Assembly: GCF_000016545.1 (NCBI RefSeq)
Contig: NC_009437.1
Location: forward strand, 599,501 to 663,500
DNA: 64,000 bases
Source: Caldicellulosiruptor saccharolyticus DSM 8903
GTDB lineage: Bacteria > Bacillota > Thermoanaerobacteria > Caldicellulosiruptorales > Caldicellulosiruptoraceae
Direction of reading: 5' to 3'
Below are positions 16,528-27,101 of the stretch, piece by piece (the stretch's first letter is position 1; every line of letters begins with the position of its first letter). The notes below the pieces were generated by a model. It worked only from the letters and a program-made list of their open reading frames with translations, searched no databases and was not told the origin of the DNA. A program made the position numbers and the translations under genes.

Positions 16528-18404
16528 GTGGAGGCAGAGAAACACAACAAAGAAGTGTGCATGGGATAAGACCTCGAAGGGGTATGGGCCATGGACCGCG
16601 TGGTTTTGTCCCCGGTGAGAAAGCAAAAGATTTTAAGGGGACTATGAAAAAACTTATAAGGTATTTGTCTACCTATAAGATTTCTCTCATAACTGTGCTG
16701 GTTTTGGCAATTTTGAGTACCTCATTTTCGATTGCAGGACCCAAGATTTTGTCAAAGGCAATTACAAAGATCTTTGAAGGTATAATGAACAGAATAACCG
16801 GGCAGGGCAGCGGCATAGATTTTGAATATATTGGAAAGATTTTAATTATCCTACTTGTACTGTACGGGCTCAGCAGCATTTTTGGGTATTTACAAGGATG
16901 GATAATGTCTGGTGTGTCGATGAAAATCACATATAGATTTAGAAAAGAAATTTCAGAGAAGATAAATAGACTCCCTTTGAAGTATTTCGAAAGCACCAAC
17001 CAAGGCGAGATTTTATCGAGGATTACAAATGACGTTGATACAATTACACAAACACTTAATCAGAGCATGACACAGATAATTACCTCTGTGACAATGGTCC
17101 TTGGTGTGCTTGTGATGATGATCAGTATTAACTGGCTAATGACCTTGGTTGCACTTTTGATCATACCTGCATCTTCAATTATCATTGCCTTTATTATCAA
17201 ATACTCTCAGAAATATTTTAGACAGCAGCAAGATTATTTAGGACATTTAAATGGGCATATAGAGGAAATGTATGGTGGGCATCATATTGTCAAGGCGTTT
17301 AATGGCGAGAAAAAGAGTATTGAAAAGTTTGATAGCCTTAACAATACATTGTACAATGCTGCTTGGAAGTCGCAGTTTTTGACAGGTGTAATGATGCCGC
17401 TTATGAACGTCATAGGCAATTTAGGATATGTAGTGGTAACCATTTTGGGCAGCTGGCTTGTTATAAAAAATGCAATTGAGATTGGAGATATTCAGGCATT
17501 TATACAGTACATCAGGTCATTTACACAGCCAATTGCCCAGATTGCAAATATCTCAAACATCTTGCAGCAGACTGCTGCATGCGCTGAAAGGGTGTTTGAG
17601 TTTTTGGAAGAAGAGGAAGAAGTACCAGATACACCAAAACAGATTAATCTTGAGGATATAAAAGGGGAGATTGAGTTTAGGAACGTCAGGTTCGGCTACA
17701 AGCCAGACAAAATTGTCATAAACAACTTCTCTGCAAAAATTCGTGCAGGGCAAAAGGTTGCAATTGTTGGACCAACTGGTGCTGGTAAAACTACTATTGT
17801 AAAGCTTCTTATGCGATTTTACGATGTAAATGACGGTGCAATTTTAATTGACGGGCATGATATAAGAGAATTTTCGCGAAAAGACCTACGATCTTTATTT
17901 GGCATGGTTTTGCAAGACACATGGCTTTACAATGGAACTATAAAAGAGAATATAAAATACGGAAAGCCAGATAGCACAGACGAAGAAGTGATAAGAGCAG
18001 CAAAGCTTGCCCACATTGACCACTTTATAAGGACACTCCCACAAGGGTACGACACAGTGTTAAATGAGGAGACTACGAATATATCTCAAGGTCAAAAACA
18101 GCTTTTGACAATTGCACGTGCTATCTTGAAAAATCCAAAAATTCTTATACTTGACGAAGCAACAAGCTCTGTTGACACACTCACAGAAATCCAGATACAA
18201 AAGGCCATGGACAATTTAATGAAAGGAAGAACATCCTTTATAATAGCGCACAGGCTCTCTACAATAAGAGATGCTGATTTGATACTTGTCATGGACCATG
18301 GCGACATAGTAGAACAAGGTACACACCAGGAGCTTCTCAAAAAAGGCGGATTTTACGCAAAACTTTACTATAGCCAATTTGAAAAAGAAGAGATGGCAAG
18401 TTAA
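16524..18404 (+). CDS. ABC exporter half-transporter, subunit 2 (MdlB/YheH-like)
   Basis: A 626-residue partner of the preceding protein. A Gly/Arg-rich cytoplasmic leader (residues 1-50, with RPRRGMGHGPRGF) precedes six membrane helices and an ATPase domain: Walker A GPTGAGKTT (~415), signature NISQGQKQL (~518, LSGGQ altered to ISQGQ), Walker B ILILDEATSS (~540) and a normal switch His (IAHRLST, ~573). The two proteins would therefore form one canonical and one non-canonical ATP site. ATG overlaps the upstream TGA (ATGA) after an AGAGGAGG site. The substrate is unknown. Confidence 0.9.
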   Translation: MSGGRETQQRSVHGIRPRRGMGHGPRGFVPGEKAKDFKGTMKKLIRYLSTYKISLITVLVLAILSTSFSIAGPKILSKAITKIFEGIMNRITGQGSGIDFEYIGKILIILLVLYGLSSIFGYLQGWIMSGVSMKITYRFRKEISEKINRLPLKYFESTNQGEILSRITNDVDTITQTLNQSMTQIITSVTMVLGVLVMMISINWLMTLVALLIIPASSIIIAFIIKYSQKYFRQQQDYLGHLNGHIEEMYGGHHIVKAFNGEKKSIEKFDSLNNTLYNAAWKSQFLTGVMMPLMNVIGNLGYVVVTILGSWLVIKNAIEIGDIQAFIQYIRSFTQPIAQIANISNILQQTAACAERVFEFLEEEEEVPDTPKQINLEDIKGEIEFRNVRFGYKPDKIVINNFSAKIRAGQKVAIVGPTGAGKTTIVKLLMRFYDVNDGAILIDGHDIREFSRKDLRSLFGMVLQDTWLYNGTIKENIKYGKPDSTDEEVIRAAKLAHIDHFIRTLPQGYDTVLNEETTNISQGQKQLLTIARAILKNPKILILDEATSSVDTLTEIQIQKAMDNLMKGRTSFIIAHRLSTIRDADLILVMDHGDIVEQGTHQELLKKGGFYAKLYYSQFEKEEMAS

Positions 18405-18426
18405 CAAACAAAAGATGCCTAAACAA

Positions 18427-18458
18427 AAGTCCTGGGGGCAGATCCCAGGACTTTTTTC
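18427..18458 (+). terminator. Strong hairpin terminator after ABC exporter
   Basis: AAGTCCTGGG pairs perfectly with CCCAGGACTT around a 7-base loop, followed by TTTTTC. The A-run on the other side lets it also end the minus-strand AraC transcript. Confidence 0.85.
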
Positions 18459-18479
18459 TTGATTAGACACTTTTTGCCT

Positions 18480-19307
18480 TCAACTATTTAGAGCTTTTTT
18501 GTATAAATTTGGTGTAACTCCAAATTTGTTTTTAAATTCTTTAATAAAATGAGAAATATTTTCATATCCTATGTCATAACATACATCGGTAACATTTTCA
18601 AATTTCAATAACTCTTTTGCTTTATTAAGTTTTAAATCTTTGATGTATTCTTTTGGAGACTTCCCTGTGAACTTTTTAAAATACCTGGTAAATTCATATT
18701 CTTTCATATTAAATTCTTTTGCAATATCTGAGATCTTTAATCTGCGCAAATAATTGTTATTTATATAATCCAAGATATGATATATTTCTGAATTTTTATC
18801 GTTTATTATCTTCTCAGCACCTCTGTATTTGAAGATATCATATACAAACTCTTGAGTATATAAATCAAGGAGAAACTCTCTGTTGACCTTTCTGCTGAAG
18901 AATGTATCAACAATCTTTTTGTATGTCTGTGTCAAATCTGGGCTATACTTCCCTACAAAAAATATGTTATTGACATTGCCAAGTTCATAAGGTTCAAACT
19001 CTATTTTTAGCTTGCTCAAAACGTGGTTTATTAAATAGCTGTCTATTTCTATAACCAATGCTTTAGTTTTTTCTTCAATTTCTAATTTAACTCTTGAATA
19101 AGGCGGCAATATTACAAAACTGTTACTATCATACTTGAATTTTTCAGACTCATTTATTTCCACATATTTATCTCCTTGTAGAATACTGCAAAATCTCAGA
19201 TAGTTTTTTGATGAATAACTTGCTCTTATATAATTATCGAAATCATAGTAAAATACTCTAACATGTTCTGACTCCAAAACAGATGTTGGTGTTAAGTCAC
19301 TTACCAT
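18480..19307 (-). CDS. AraC-family transcriptional regulator
   Basis: A 275-residue regulator. The C-terminal ~100 residues hold two helix-turn-helix units: LKISDIAKEFNMKEYEFTRYFKKFTGKSPKEYI, then VTDVCYDIGYENISHFIKEFKNKFGVTP, the classical AraC signature. The N-terminal ~160 residues are a probable cupin-like sensor domain (KFKYDSNSFVILPPYSRVKLE). It is divergent from the iron alcohol dehydrogenase gene 111 bases away and is likely its regulator. The ligand is unknown. Confidence 0.85.
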   Translation of the reverse strand: MVSDLTPTSVLESEHVRVFYYDFDNYIRASYSSKNYLRFCSILQGDKYVEINESEKFKYDSNSFVILPPYSRVKLEIEEKTKALVIEIDSYLINHVLSKLKIEFEPYELGNVNNIFFVGKYSPDLTQTYKKIVDTFFSRKVNREFLLDLYTQEFVYDIFKYRGAEKIINDKNSEIYHILDYINNNYLRRLKISDIAKEFNMKEYEFTRYFKKFTGKSPKEYIKDLKLNKAKELLKFENVTDVCYDIGYENISHFIKEFKNKFGVTPNLYKKALNS

Positions 19308-19418
19308 CTCTGTACCCCCGGCAAAAATGAAATATTATTTGCAAAAAAGAATTAGAAGAAGAGAAAAAGTGCATGTTAAAATTATAACAACATTTGCAGC
19401 AGATGTGGAGGGGTAAAT

Positions 19419-20569
19419 GTGAAAACATATAGATTTTACATGCCACCTATTAGCTTGATGGGAAGAGGATGTTTGAAAGATGTTGGGCAAGAAATCAAAG
19501 CTTTAGGTTATAAAAAAGCACTGATTGTAACAGATAAAGCATTAGTGAAAATTGGTTTGGTTAAAAAAGTTACTGATATGTTAGATGAAGCAAATATAAA
19601 TTATGTAATATTTGATGAAACAAAACCCAATCCAACAGTAAAGAATGTTGAAGATGGTTTGAAAATGTTAAAAGATAATAATTGCGACTTTTTAATATCA
19701 ATTGGAGGCGGTTCACCACATGATTGTGCCAAAGGTATAGGACTTGTTGCAACTAACGGAGGTTCAATAAAGGACTATGAAGGGGTAAACAAATCACAAA
19801 AACCGATGCTTCCTCTTGTTGCTATCAATACAACTGCAGGAACAGGCAGTGAAGTGACAAGGTTTGCAATTATCACTGATGAGGATAGACATGTAAAGAT
19901 GGCAATAGTTGACTGGCATGTGACACCGCTAATTGCTGTAAATGACCCAGAGCTTATGATTGAAATGCCAAAGTCGCTGACTGCTGCAACTGGAATGGAT
20001 GCGTTAACGCATGCAATCGAAGCGTATCTATCCACAGATGCAACACCGGTTACAGATGCTTCAGCCTTGATGGCAATTGAATTGATTTTCAAATATCTGA
20101 AGAAAGCTGTTGAAAATGGCAATGATATTGAAGCAAGAGAAAAAATGCCTATGCTGAGTATTTGGCAGGAGTTGCATTTAACAATGCGGGTTTGGGCTAT
20201 GTTCATGCAATGGCACATCAATTAGGAGGATTTTATGATTTGCCACATGGAGTGTGCAATGCAGTATTATTACCACATGTTTTGGCATACAACTTAAAGG
20301 TAGTTCCACATAGATTTATTGACATTGCAAAAGCAATGGGGATTGATGTGCAAGGAGCTTCGGCTGAGAAAGCCGGTGAAATGGTAATTGAGAGCATTAA
20401 GGCTTTGTCAAAAGAAATAGGTATACCGTCAGGTTTGAAGGAATTGGGTGTAAAAGATGAAGATATAAGGATTTTAGCTGAAAATGCTTTAAAAGATGCT
20501 TGTGGTTTGACAAATCCAAGGCAAGCTACTGTAGAAGAGATAATGGAAATTTATAAATCGGCATTTTAA
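19419..20569 (+). pseudogene. Iron-containing alcohol dehydrogenase, interrupted by a one-base frameshift
   Basis: The two reading frames together give about 383 residues, the full family length. The first frame (GTG at 19419 after GGAGGGG) contains GRGCLKDVG, the nucleotide-binding [13 protein letters not shown] (~96-108), [13 protein letters not shown] and the metal-site helix [14 protein letters not shown]. Reading then shifts by one base near 20147-20150: ATGCCTATGCTGAG would read in frame if a G had been lost before CC. The second frame resumes with [14 protein letters not shown], then [26 protein letters not shown] with the remaining metal His residues. Everything else is intact, so this is a very recent mutation or a sequencing error. 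NAD(P)H-dependent aldehyde/alcohol interconversion is expected. Confidence 0.85.
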
Positions 20570-21012
20570 AAAATTTTACCAAAACTAAGAGGCTCTCTCA
20601 AAATAGTAATTTTCAATGGCCAAAATCAAGCATTTGATAGTATTAAATGTCAATATTAAGCTATGCAGTAAAAAACAAGAGGGTTGGCTGACAATTTTGC
20701 CCCAACCCTCTATTATTATCTTCGCTAACCTTTCTATGTTATAGGCAATACAAACCAAACTCTACTTTAGCTTCACACCCTTCAAGCCACTGAGCAGGAA
20801 ACTCCTAAATCCCTTATTATTCTTTATTATCCCAAATACTGTCTCAACTTCTATCTTCCTTCTGCTGTAAATCTCTTTGCCCACTTCGCTCAAAAGTCTT
20901 TCTCTTACTTCATTCTTTAACTTCTCCAATCTTGGCCTTATCCTAAATCTCTTCTTCCATCTCTTGCCTCTGTAACATTTATCTCTGTACTCACATCCAT
21001 TGCATATATCCT

Positions 21013-22321
21013 GGGAGTTAAAATAAAATTGTGTCCACTGTATAATTAGTGTTGAAATAATCACCAAAGGGGGGCTCACGATTATGGAGAAAAATGAAAT
21101 TTTTGAAACCGCTAAAAATATGGCTATCGAGCAAGTATTAAATATGTATTGCTCCAAAGATGATCCTACTCGCCCAGCTTTAAAACAGCTTTTGGAAAAC
21201 TTGCTCGATTGCTTTATGTTATCAGAAAGAACTGTTTACCTTGCTAAAAACGAAAACGATAAAGGCAATGGTTTTTACGGCAGAAAACTTGCAACACCTG
21301 TTGGCAGCCTTGAAATTTCTGTTCCTCGCACACGCTCTGGTAACTTTCGACCTTCCATTCTCCCTGACCGCTACAAAAGGGTTGACAGCTCATACACTGA
21401 CCTGCTCATGTCTTTAGTCGCCAATGGTTACTCAGAAAGTTCTCTTGTCCAAACTCTTAAAAGCATGAATCTGCCTTATTCTGAAGACGAAATCGAAAAA
21501 ATCAAAAACGATCTTAAAAACGAGCTTCAACTTTTCAAACAAAGAGAACTTCCTGAAAGTGCTTTTGCTCTTATCATTGACGGTTACCATTGCGAAATTA
21601 AAGATAACTCAAAAGTTAAACAAGCTACTTGCTATGTCGTGCTTGGCATTGATTTAGAAGGCAAAAAAGATATCTTCGGTATCTACACTTTCTTCGGCAA
21701 AGAAAACAAAGCCGATTGGATGAGAGTCTTTGACGACTTAATTACAAGAGGTCTTAAAAAAGTCTTAATAGTTGTAAGCGATGATTTTCCAGGCATTATC
21801 GATGCTGTTAGACTCGCTTATCCCCTTGCCGACCATCAACTATGTTTTGTTCACCTTCAACGCAATGTCAGAAAACATATGGCAAAAGATGATGCTTCCG
21901 TTTTCAACAAAGAGCTTGATAAACTAAGAACTTCCTCTGCTGATTTTGACGAAGCTATTTCAAAGTTCAAACTTCTTTGTGAGCAATACTCCTCAAAATA
22001 TCCTCGATTCATAAAAGGTATTTGCGAAAAAGCAGAGTTCTATCTTGCACATATGAGGTATCCTGAAGATTTAAGAAAGTACATTTATACTACTAATGCT
22101 GTAGAAAGCGTAAACAGTATGATTGAAAAGATAAGAATAAACTCCGGTGGTTATTTTCAATCTGTAGAAGTTTTAGAGATAAACATATATTTACAAAGAG
22201 AAAACTTGCGTCGGGGCAAGTGGAAAAACGGAGTACCTATTCTTAAAAAATGTAGTTACAATATATTACAGCTCTACAATATACGCTATGAAATGGAAAC
22301 ACAAAATTCTTGACAAGTCTC
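21013..22321 (+). mobile_element. IS256-family insertion sequence, copy 2, with intact target duplication
   Basis: A 1309-bp element flanked by the perfect 8-bp direct repeat TATATCCT (21005-21012 and 22322-22329). This fixes the element ends exactly: GGGAGTTAAAATAAAATTGT on the left, GACAAGTCTC on the right. It is inserted in the IS1182 transposase pseudogene. The clean duplication marks it as a simple and recent insertion, unlike copies 1 and 3. Confidence 0.95.
21084..22313 (+). CDS. IS256/Mutator-family transposase
   Basis: A 409-residue protein identical to those at 4100-5329 and 35207-36436, with the same D166/D233/E341 candidate catalytic triad. It is the only copy in a structurally complete, duplication-flanked element, so the best candidate for the active source element in this window. 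Confidence 0.95.
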   Translation: MEKNEIFETAKNMAIEQVLNMYCSKDDPTRPALKQLLENLLDCFMLSERTVYLAKNENDKGNGFYGRKLATPVGSLEISVPRTRSGNFRPSILPDRYKRVDSSYTDLLMSLVANGYSESSLVQTLKSMNLPYSEDEIEKIKNDLKNELQLFKQRELPESAFALIIDGYHCEIKDNSKVKQATCYVVLGIDLEGKKDIFGIYTFFGKENKADWMRVFDDLITRGLKKVLIVVSDDFPGIIDAVRLAYPLADHQLCFVHLQRNVRKHMAKDDASVFNKELDKLRTSSADFDEAISKFKLLCEQYSSKYPRFIKGICEKAEFYLAHMRYPEDLRKYIYTTNAVESVNSMIEKIRINSGGYFQSVEVLEINIYLQRENLRRGKWKNGVPILKKCSYNILQLYNIRYEMETQNS

Positions 22322-23870
22322 TATATCCTCACATTGATATATCTTCTCCCAACTTACAAATCCCCTCTCATTTACATCTACCCTCGGATATAAGTATTTT
22401 ACCTTCTTACCAGCAGGACAAATATATGCATCTTCAGAGGCAATATACTCCCAATTCCTGCTATTGAACTTGTCCTTCTTAAATTTCCTTGGCTGCTCTA
22501 AGTTAAATGTGTTATACTTAAATAGAACTATTGATGCCACGTTTTTTCAAATGAAGGTAGTTTCAATCAAGCCCATAGCCACTGTCTGCTACAATGTTCT
22601 TTGGCTTGTGAGCTGTTATCTTTTCCACAAGCTCAAGATGTTCTTTTAAACACATGTAGCCGTGGGGCTTTGGTGGATGCTAAAACCTATGACAAATCGG
22701 TTCTGTGTGCCGATTTGTACATTATACCCGGCTTTTAATTCCCGTTTTTCATACGGTCATCCTTCAGCCTCATAAACGTGGCATCATTGTCTGTTTTAGA
22801 AAAACTGTTCCTGCCATTTAAAATTGCCTCATTAATTTTCATACTTTTTGAGCCTGAAAACACAATCATTTTTCAATACCTTTACCAGCTTCTTTACTCT
22901 TTTTTCTTTTCTCTTGCTTTTAAACTCAGCCTACTCAAGTTTTTGGTTTATTTGCTCAATCTTTTCTTCTAACTGCTTGCTATCATAGTAAATTTCTAAC
23001 TTTACACCCAAATCTCTCAATGCTTTGTCTTCCTTTTCATTTATTTTTTCAATCTCTTCAATTATGTTTTTCACTTTCTCTCTTAACTTCTTTTCGAAAG
23101 TTCTTGTACTTTTAGCCCAAACAAATGAATACTTGTTTGCATTAGCTTCAGGTTTTGTCCTATCAAGATAGTAATAATCGAAGTTTACATACCCTAACTG
23201 TACAAGAAGTTTAACCACCTGAGCAAAAATATTTTCAATTGTCTCTCCTAAAATTTCTTTTTTAAATCTGTTGATAGTTCTAAAATCAGGGACTTGATAC
23301 TTTGAGAGCCACATAAAAGTAATATTTTCTTGTAAAGCCTGAGCTATTTTTCTTGATGAATAAATACCTTGTATGTAAAGCGTATATTAAAACTTTTAAT
23401 AACATTAGTGGATGGTAACTACTTGTACCACCGCCTTTGTACCTTTCTATTATGGTGGATATATCTATGATTTTATCAATTACTCTGACCAGATGATTTT
23501 GAGGTATAAAAGCTTCTGGGTCGATAGGCGTCAAATTATGGGCTGTAATTTTTGAAGACAACTTTATCATGTTTACGAGCCAAGGGTTATCACCTCACAT
23601 TATTATTTATGGTATATTACATCATAAATATATCGTATTGTAAAAATATCAAAATTAAAAGGAGCTGCCCAATTATCATTTTGGACAGCCCCTTATTTTT
23701 TTTAACTCTGGTTCATATAAAGTTAAGTTTGGACTTAAATCCTACGATAGTAGCAACTTTGTCTTATTCTAAACTCAAGAAAATCAAAGCAATTTTAAGC
23801 TATTTTAAGAAAAACGTAATTTTAGCTCAAAAATTGGCGAAATATCGTCTAAAAAAAGGAAAAAACGTGA

Positions 23871-23900
23871 TTGACAGTGTGAAAAAGTATAAGATAAAAT
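23871..23900 (+). promoter_or_regulatory. Promoter upstream of the C39 ABC transporter fragment
   Basis: A perfect TTGACA at 23871-23876, an 18-base spacer and TAAAAT at 23895-23900, about 110 bases before the transporter start. The rest of 23695-24011 is AT-rich with no gene. Confidence 0.6.
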
Positions 23901-24011
23901 TTGCATAGAAATTCCAAGAAGAAGTTTACAGAAAATATAGTTTGCGCATAAGACACACTAAATAAGATAATAAAGAAACGATCACACTAAAAAATCAAGT
24001 GGGATGAAGAA

Positions 24012-25377
24012 ATGAGAAGTAGATACTATTGTGTAAAGCAGCATGATATAACGGACTGTGCGGCAGCAAGTCTTGCGACAATTTGTTTGCAATATGGGAA
24101 AGAGGTATCAATAGCCAAAATAAGGGAAATAGCAGGGACAGACAGGTTTGGGACAACGGCATATGGAGTTGTAAAGGCGGCAAAGGAGCTTGGATTTGAA
24201 GCAAAAGCAGTTCGGGCAGAAACTAAAGAAGCAATATTTGAGAAAATACCACTTCAGTGCATAGCGCATGTGCTGGTAGATGGTAAGTTGTTTCATTATG
24301 TTGTAATACATGAAATTGGTAAAGAAAAGATAGTGATAGCAGACCCGGCGAAAGGGATTGTGAAGTTAAAGCCTGAGGAGTTTTTTGAGATATGGACAGG
24401 CATTTTGATACTTCTTGTACCAAATGAGAGGTTCAAGAAAGGAAAACAAGAAGGAGTTTTGAAAAAGTTTTTTAAGCTATTAAGTCCGCAGAAGGGCTTG
24501 ATATTGAATATTTTTGCAGTATCTATTGTATATACCTTACTTGGGATAGGGGCAGCGTTTTATTACAAGTTTTTGATGGATGATGTAATACCAAATCTGT
24601 TGAAGAATACTCTTCATGTTATAGCAGCAGGTGCAATACTGATTACGATATTTAAGGTGATATTAGGAGCATTCAGGGTAAGGCTTTTGATACATTTGAG
24701 CCAAAGATTGGATATTAGATTAATGCTGGGGTATTATGAACATGTAATTAAGCTTCTGATGAGTTTTTTTGGTAGCAGAAAGATAGGAGAGATAATTTCG
24801 AGGTTTATGGATGCGTCAAAGATAAGGGATGCGGTATCAGGTGCAACGCTAACACTTATGATAGACAGCGCAATGGCGGTGGCAGGCGCAACTGTTTTGT
24901 ATTTGCAAAATTCCACGCTGTTTTTCATAGCCTTTGTAATGGTTTTGTTATATGCAGCAGTAGTGCTTGGATTTAACAGGGCATTGAGGGAAGCGAACAG
25001 GCAGGAGATGGAAGACAATGCAATTTTGACGTCATATTTGGTAGAGTCACTGAATGGGATAGAGGTAGTAAAGGCATTTAATATAGAAGAGGATGTGAAT
25101 TTTAAGACAGAGAGCAAGTTTGTAAAGCTTTTAAAGGATGTTTTCAAGGTAGCGAACCTAAACAATTTGCAAAGTAATATAAGCAGTGGAATAGCAGCGG
25201 TAGGTGTTATGGTAATACTGTGGGCAGGAGCACACAAAGTAATAAATGGGCAGATGAGCATAGGAGAGTTATTTACATTCAATGCACTGCTTGCATACTT
25301 TGTAGACCCGATAAAGAACTTGATAGGATTGCAGCCAATGCTGCAGACGGCGATAGTTGCAGCCGAAAGGCTTAGTG
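24012..25377 (+). pseudogene. Bacteriocin-type peptidase C39/ABC exporter, ATPase domain lost
   Basis: About 455 codons of a peptidase-containing ABC transporter (PCAT). Residues 1-130 are a C39 peptidase that would cleave after a double-Gly leader: Gln9 and Cys15 in KQHDITDCAAAS, His ~96 in LFHYVVIHEI, Asp ~111 in VIADPAKG. Membrane helices follow (about 155-440). The frame is cut at 25377, just after the AAERL linker that precedes the nucleotide-binding domain, by a decayed IS256 element. The whole ATPase domain is gone, so it cannot power export. The peptidase might still fold. The RiPP cluster 2.3 kb downstream raises the possibility that it once served a peptide system here. Confidence 0.85.
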
Positions 25378-26697
25378 GAGACTTGTCAAGAATTTTGTGT
25401 TTCCAATTTATAACGCAAGTAGTAAAGTTGGGTTATATTATTGATGCATTTTCTAATAGTGGGAACTCCATTTTTCCATTTTGTGCATTGTAAGTTCTCT
25501 CGCTGCAAGTAAATATTAATTTCTAAGACTTCAACAGACTGAAAGTATCCACCTGAATTTTCTTCTAGCCTTCTCAATCATGCTGTTTACACATAAAGCG
25601 GCGTTTGTGGTAAGAATATGCTTCCTTAATTCTTCAGGGTATTTCATATGGGCAAGATAAAACTCTGCTTTTTCTGATATTGCAGCAATAAAATCGAGGA
25701 TATTTTGAAAGATACTCGTTGCAAAGTTCTTTAAATTTAAATACTTATCAATCGAAATCAGAAGTTTAGAATTTTGATTTTGTCTAAACTCTTATTAAAA
25801 GTTGGAGCGTCTTCTTTTGTCATATGTTTTCTGATATTACGTTGTAGGTGGACAAAAGCAAACTTAAGATCAGCAAGAGGGTAAGCAAGTTTGACAGCAT
25901 CTATAATACCAGGGAAGTCATCACTTATGACAATTAGAATCTCTTTTAGTCCTATTGTAATTAAGTCGTCAAATACTTTCATCCAATCAGCCTTGTTTTC
26001 TTTGCCGAAGAAAGAACAGAATACCAAAGATATTTTTTTACTTTTCTTGAGTCAATACCGAGGACAACATAACAAGTAACATATTTGCCCTTAGAATTAT
26101 CCTTAACTTCACTTCTGAATAACCGTCGATGATTAAGAACAAAAGCACATGTAGAGAATTTTCTTTGTTTAAATAATTGAAGTTCATTTTTAAGGTCTTC
26201 TTTAATTTTTAGGATTTCGTTTTTGTAATCAAGAAGATTTAAATTTTTCAAAGTTTGAACAAGAGAATACTCAAGAGTACCCGTTGACGTACTCATGACA
26301 TAAGAAGGTAAGTAGATGAACTATCAACTCTTTTGTAGCGGTCAGGGAGGATAGAAGGGCAAAAATTCAAAAGTAACGTGTGCGAGGGACAGAAATTTCA
26401 AGACTGCCTACAGGTGTTGCAAGTTTTACTTCAATAAAAACCATTGCCTTTGTCATTGTCATTTTTAGCAAGGGCTACTTATTTTTCGATAACAAAAGGC
26501 AATCGAGCAGGTTTTACTTTTAGCTGTTTTAAAGCTGGGCGGTTAGGCTCGTCGCAAGAAACAATACATATTTAATACTTGTTCTACAGCTATATTTTTA
26601 GCAGTTTCGTAAATTTCGTTTTTATTCATTTTCATGCCCCCTTTGATGATTGTTTCAATACTAATTATACAGTGGGCACAATTTTATTTTAACCCCC
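25378..26697 (-). mobile_element. Degenerate IS256-family element with transposase pseudogene (copy 4)
   Basis: Both ends match the intact IS256 copies (GAGACTTGTCAAGAATTTTG at the left; CACAATTTTATTTTAACCCCC at the right) and the length, 1320 bp, is similar. The minus-strand transposase reads in pieces: SGGYFQSVEVLEINIYLQRENL, then NKADWMKVFDDLITIGLKEILIVISDDFPGIIDA, then NLNLLDYKNEILKIKEDLKNELQLFKQR, separated by frameshifts and stops. There is no 8-bp duplication (GCTTAGTG against TCAAGAGA). It is clearly older than the three identical copies. Confidence 0.85.
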
Positions 26698-27101
26698 TCA
26701 AGAGAAGTAGGAAATTAATTCTTAAAAGATATAAGAAGCTTAAGCCTGAGCAGAGAGAAGAATTAGAAGTAATGTTTTTATATGCACCGGAATTAAGGAT
26801 AGCTCACAGATTGAAGGAAGAATTTAACGAAGTATTAGGAAGTAAGACATGTGATGAAGTAAAGGAGAAGCTCAAGAAATGGATAGAGATAGTAGAGGCA
26901 AGTAATTTAGAAGAATTCCAAAGATGTGTACAGGTATTTAGAAATTGGTTTTCAGAAATAGTGGAATCATTTGATGTGCCGTATACAAATAGTTTGACAG
27001 AAGGATTTAACAACAAGATAAAGGTGTTAAAGAGGAAGGCATATGGATTTAGGAATTTTGAAAGGTTTAGGAAGAGGATACTGTATTGTTGTACAGACTA
27101 A
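26698..27101 (+). pseudogene. ISL3-family transposase, C-terminal fragment
   Basis: About 134 codons in frame without a start of their own; the 5' part is replaced by the decayed IS256. The end reads FDVPYTNSLTEGFNNKIKVLKRKAYGFRNFERFRKRIL, the standard C-terminus of ISL3 transposases, including the last acidic catalytic region (TEGFNN). Non-functional. Confidence 0.8.

Larger units (their letters stand above)
20762..23570 (-). pseudogene. IS1182-family transposase, multiply frameshifted and interrupted
   Basis: Read from the right: MIKLSSKITAHNLTPIDPEAFIPQNHLVRVIDK (start near 23570), then KYQVPDFRTINRFK, YVNFDYYYLDRTKPEANANKYSFVWAKS and a coiled-coil segment. After frameshifts comes KVKYLYPRVDVNERGFVSWEKIYQCE. 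After the IS256 insertion come CNGCEYRDKCYRGKRWK and the C-terminal RRKIEVETVFGIIKNNKGFRSFLLSGL. These are IS1182 transposase segments in order. The region 22541-22930 is the degraded DDE part and has no open frame of note. Non-functional. Confidence 0.8.
20587..23694 (-). mobile_element. IS1182-family insertion sequence, decayed and carrying an IS256 copy
   Basis: The ends form an imperfect ~24-bp inverted repeat: AAGAGGCTCTCTCAAAATAG on the left and, read from the right, AAGGGGCTGTCCAAAATGAT. Without the IS256 insert and its duplicated 8 bases the element is about 1.79 kb, normal for IS1182. A hairpin (GAGGGTTGG/CCAACCCTC, about 20680-20717) lies after the transposase 3' end and may be its terminator. 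Confidence 0.75.
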
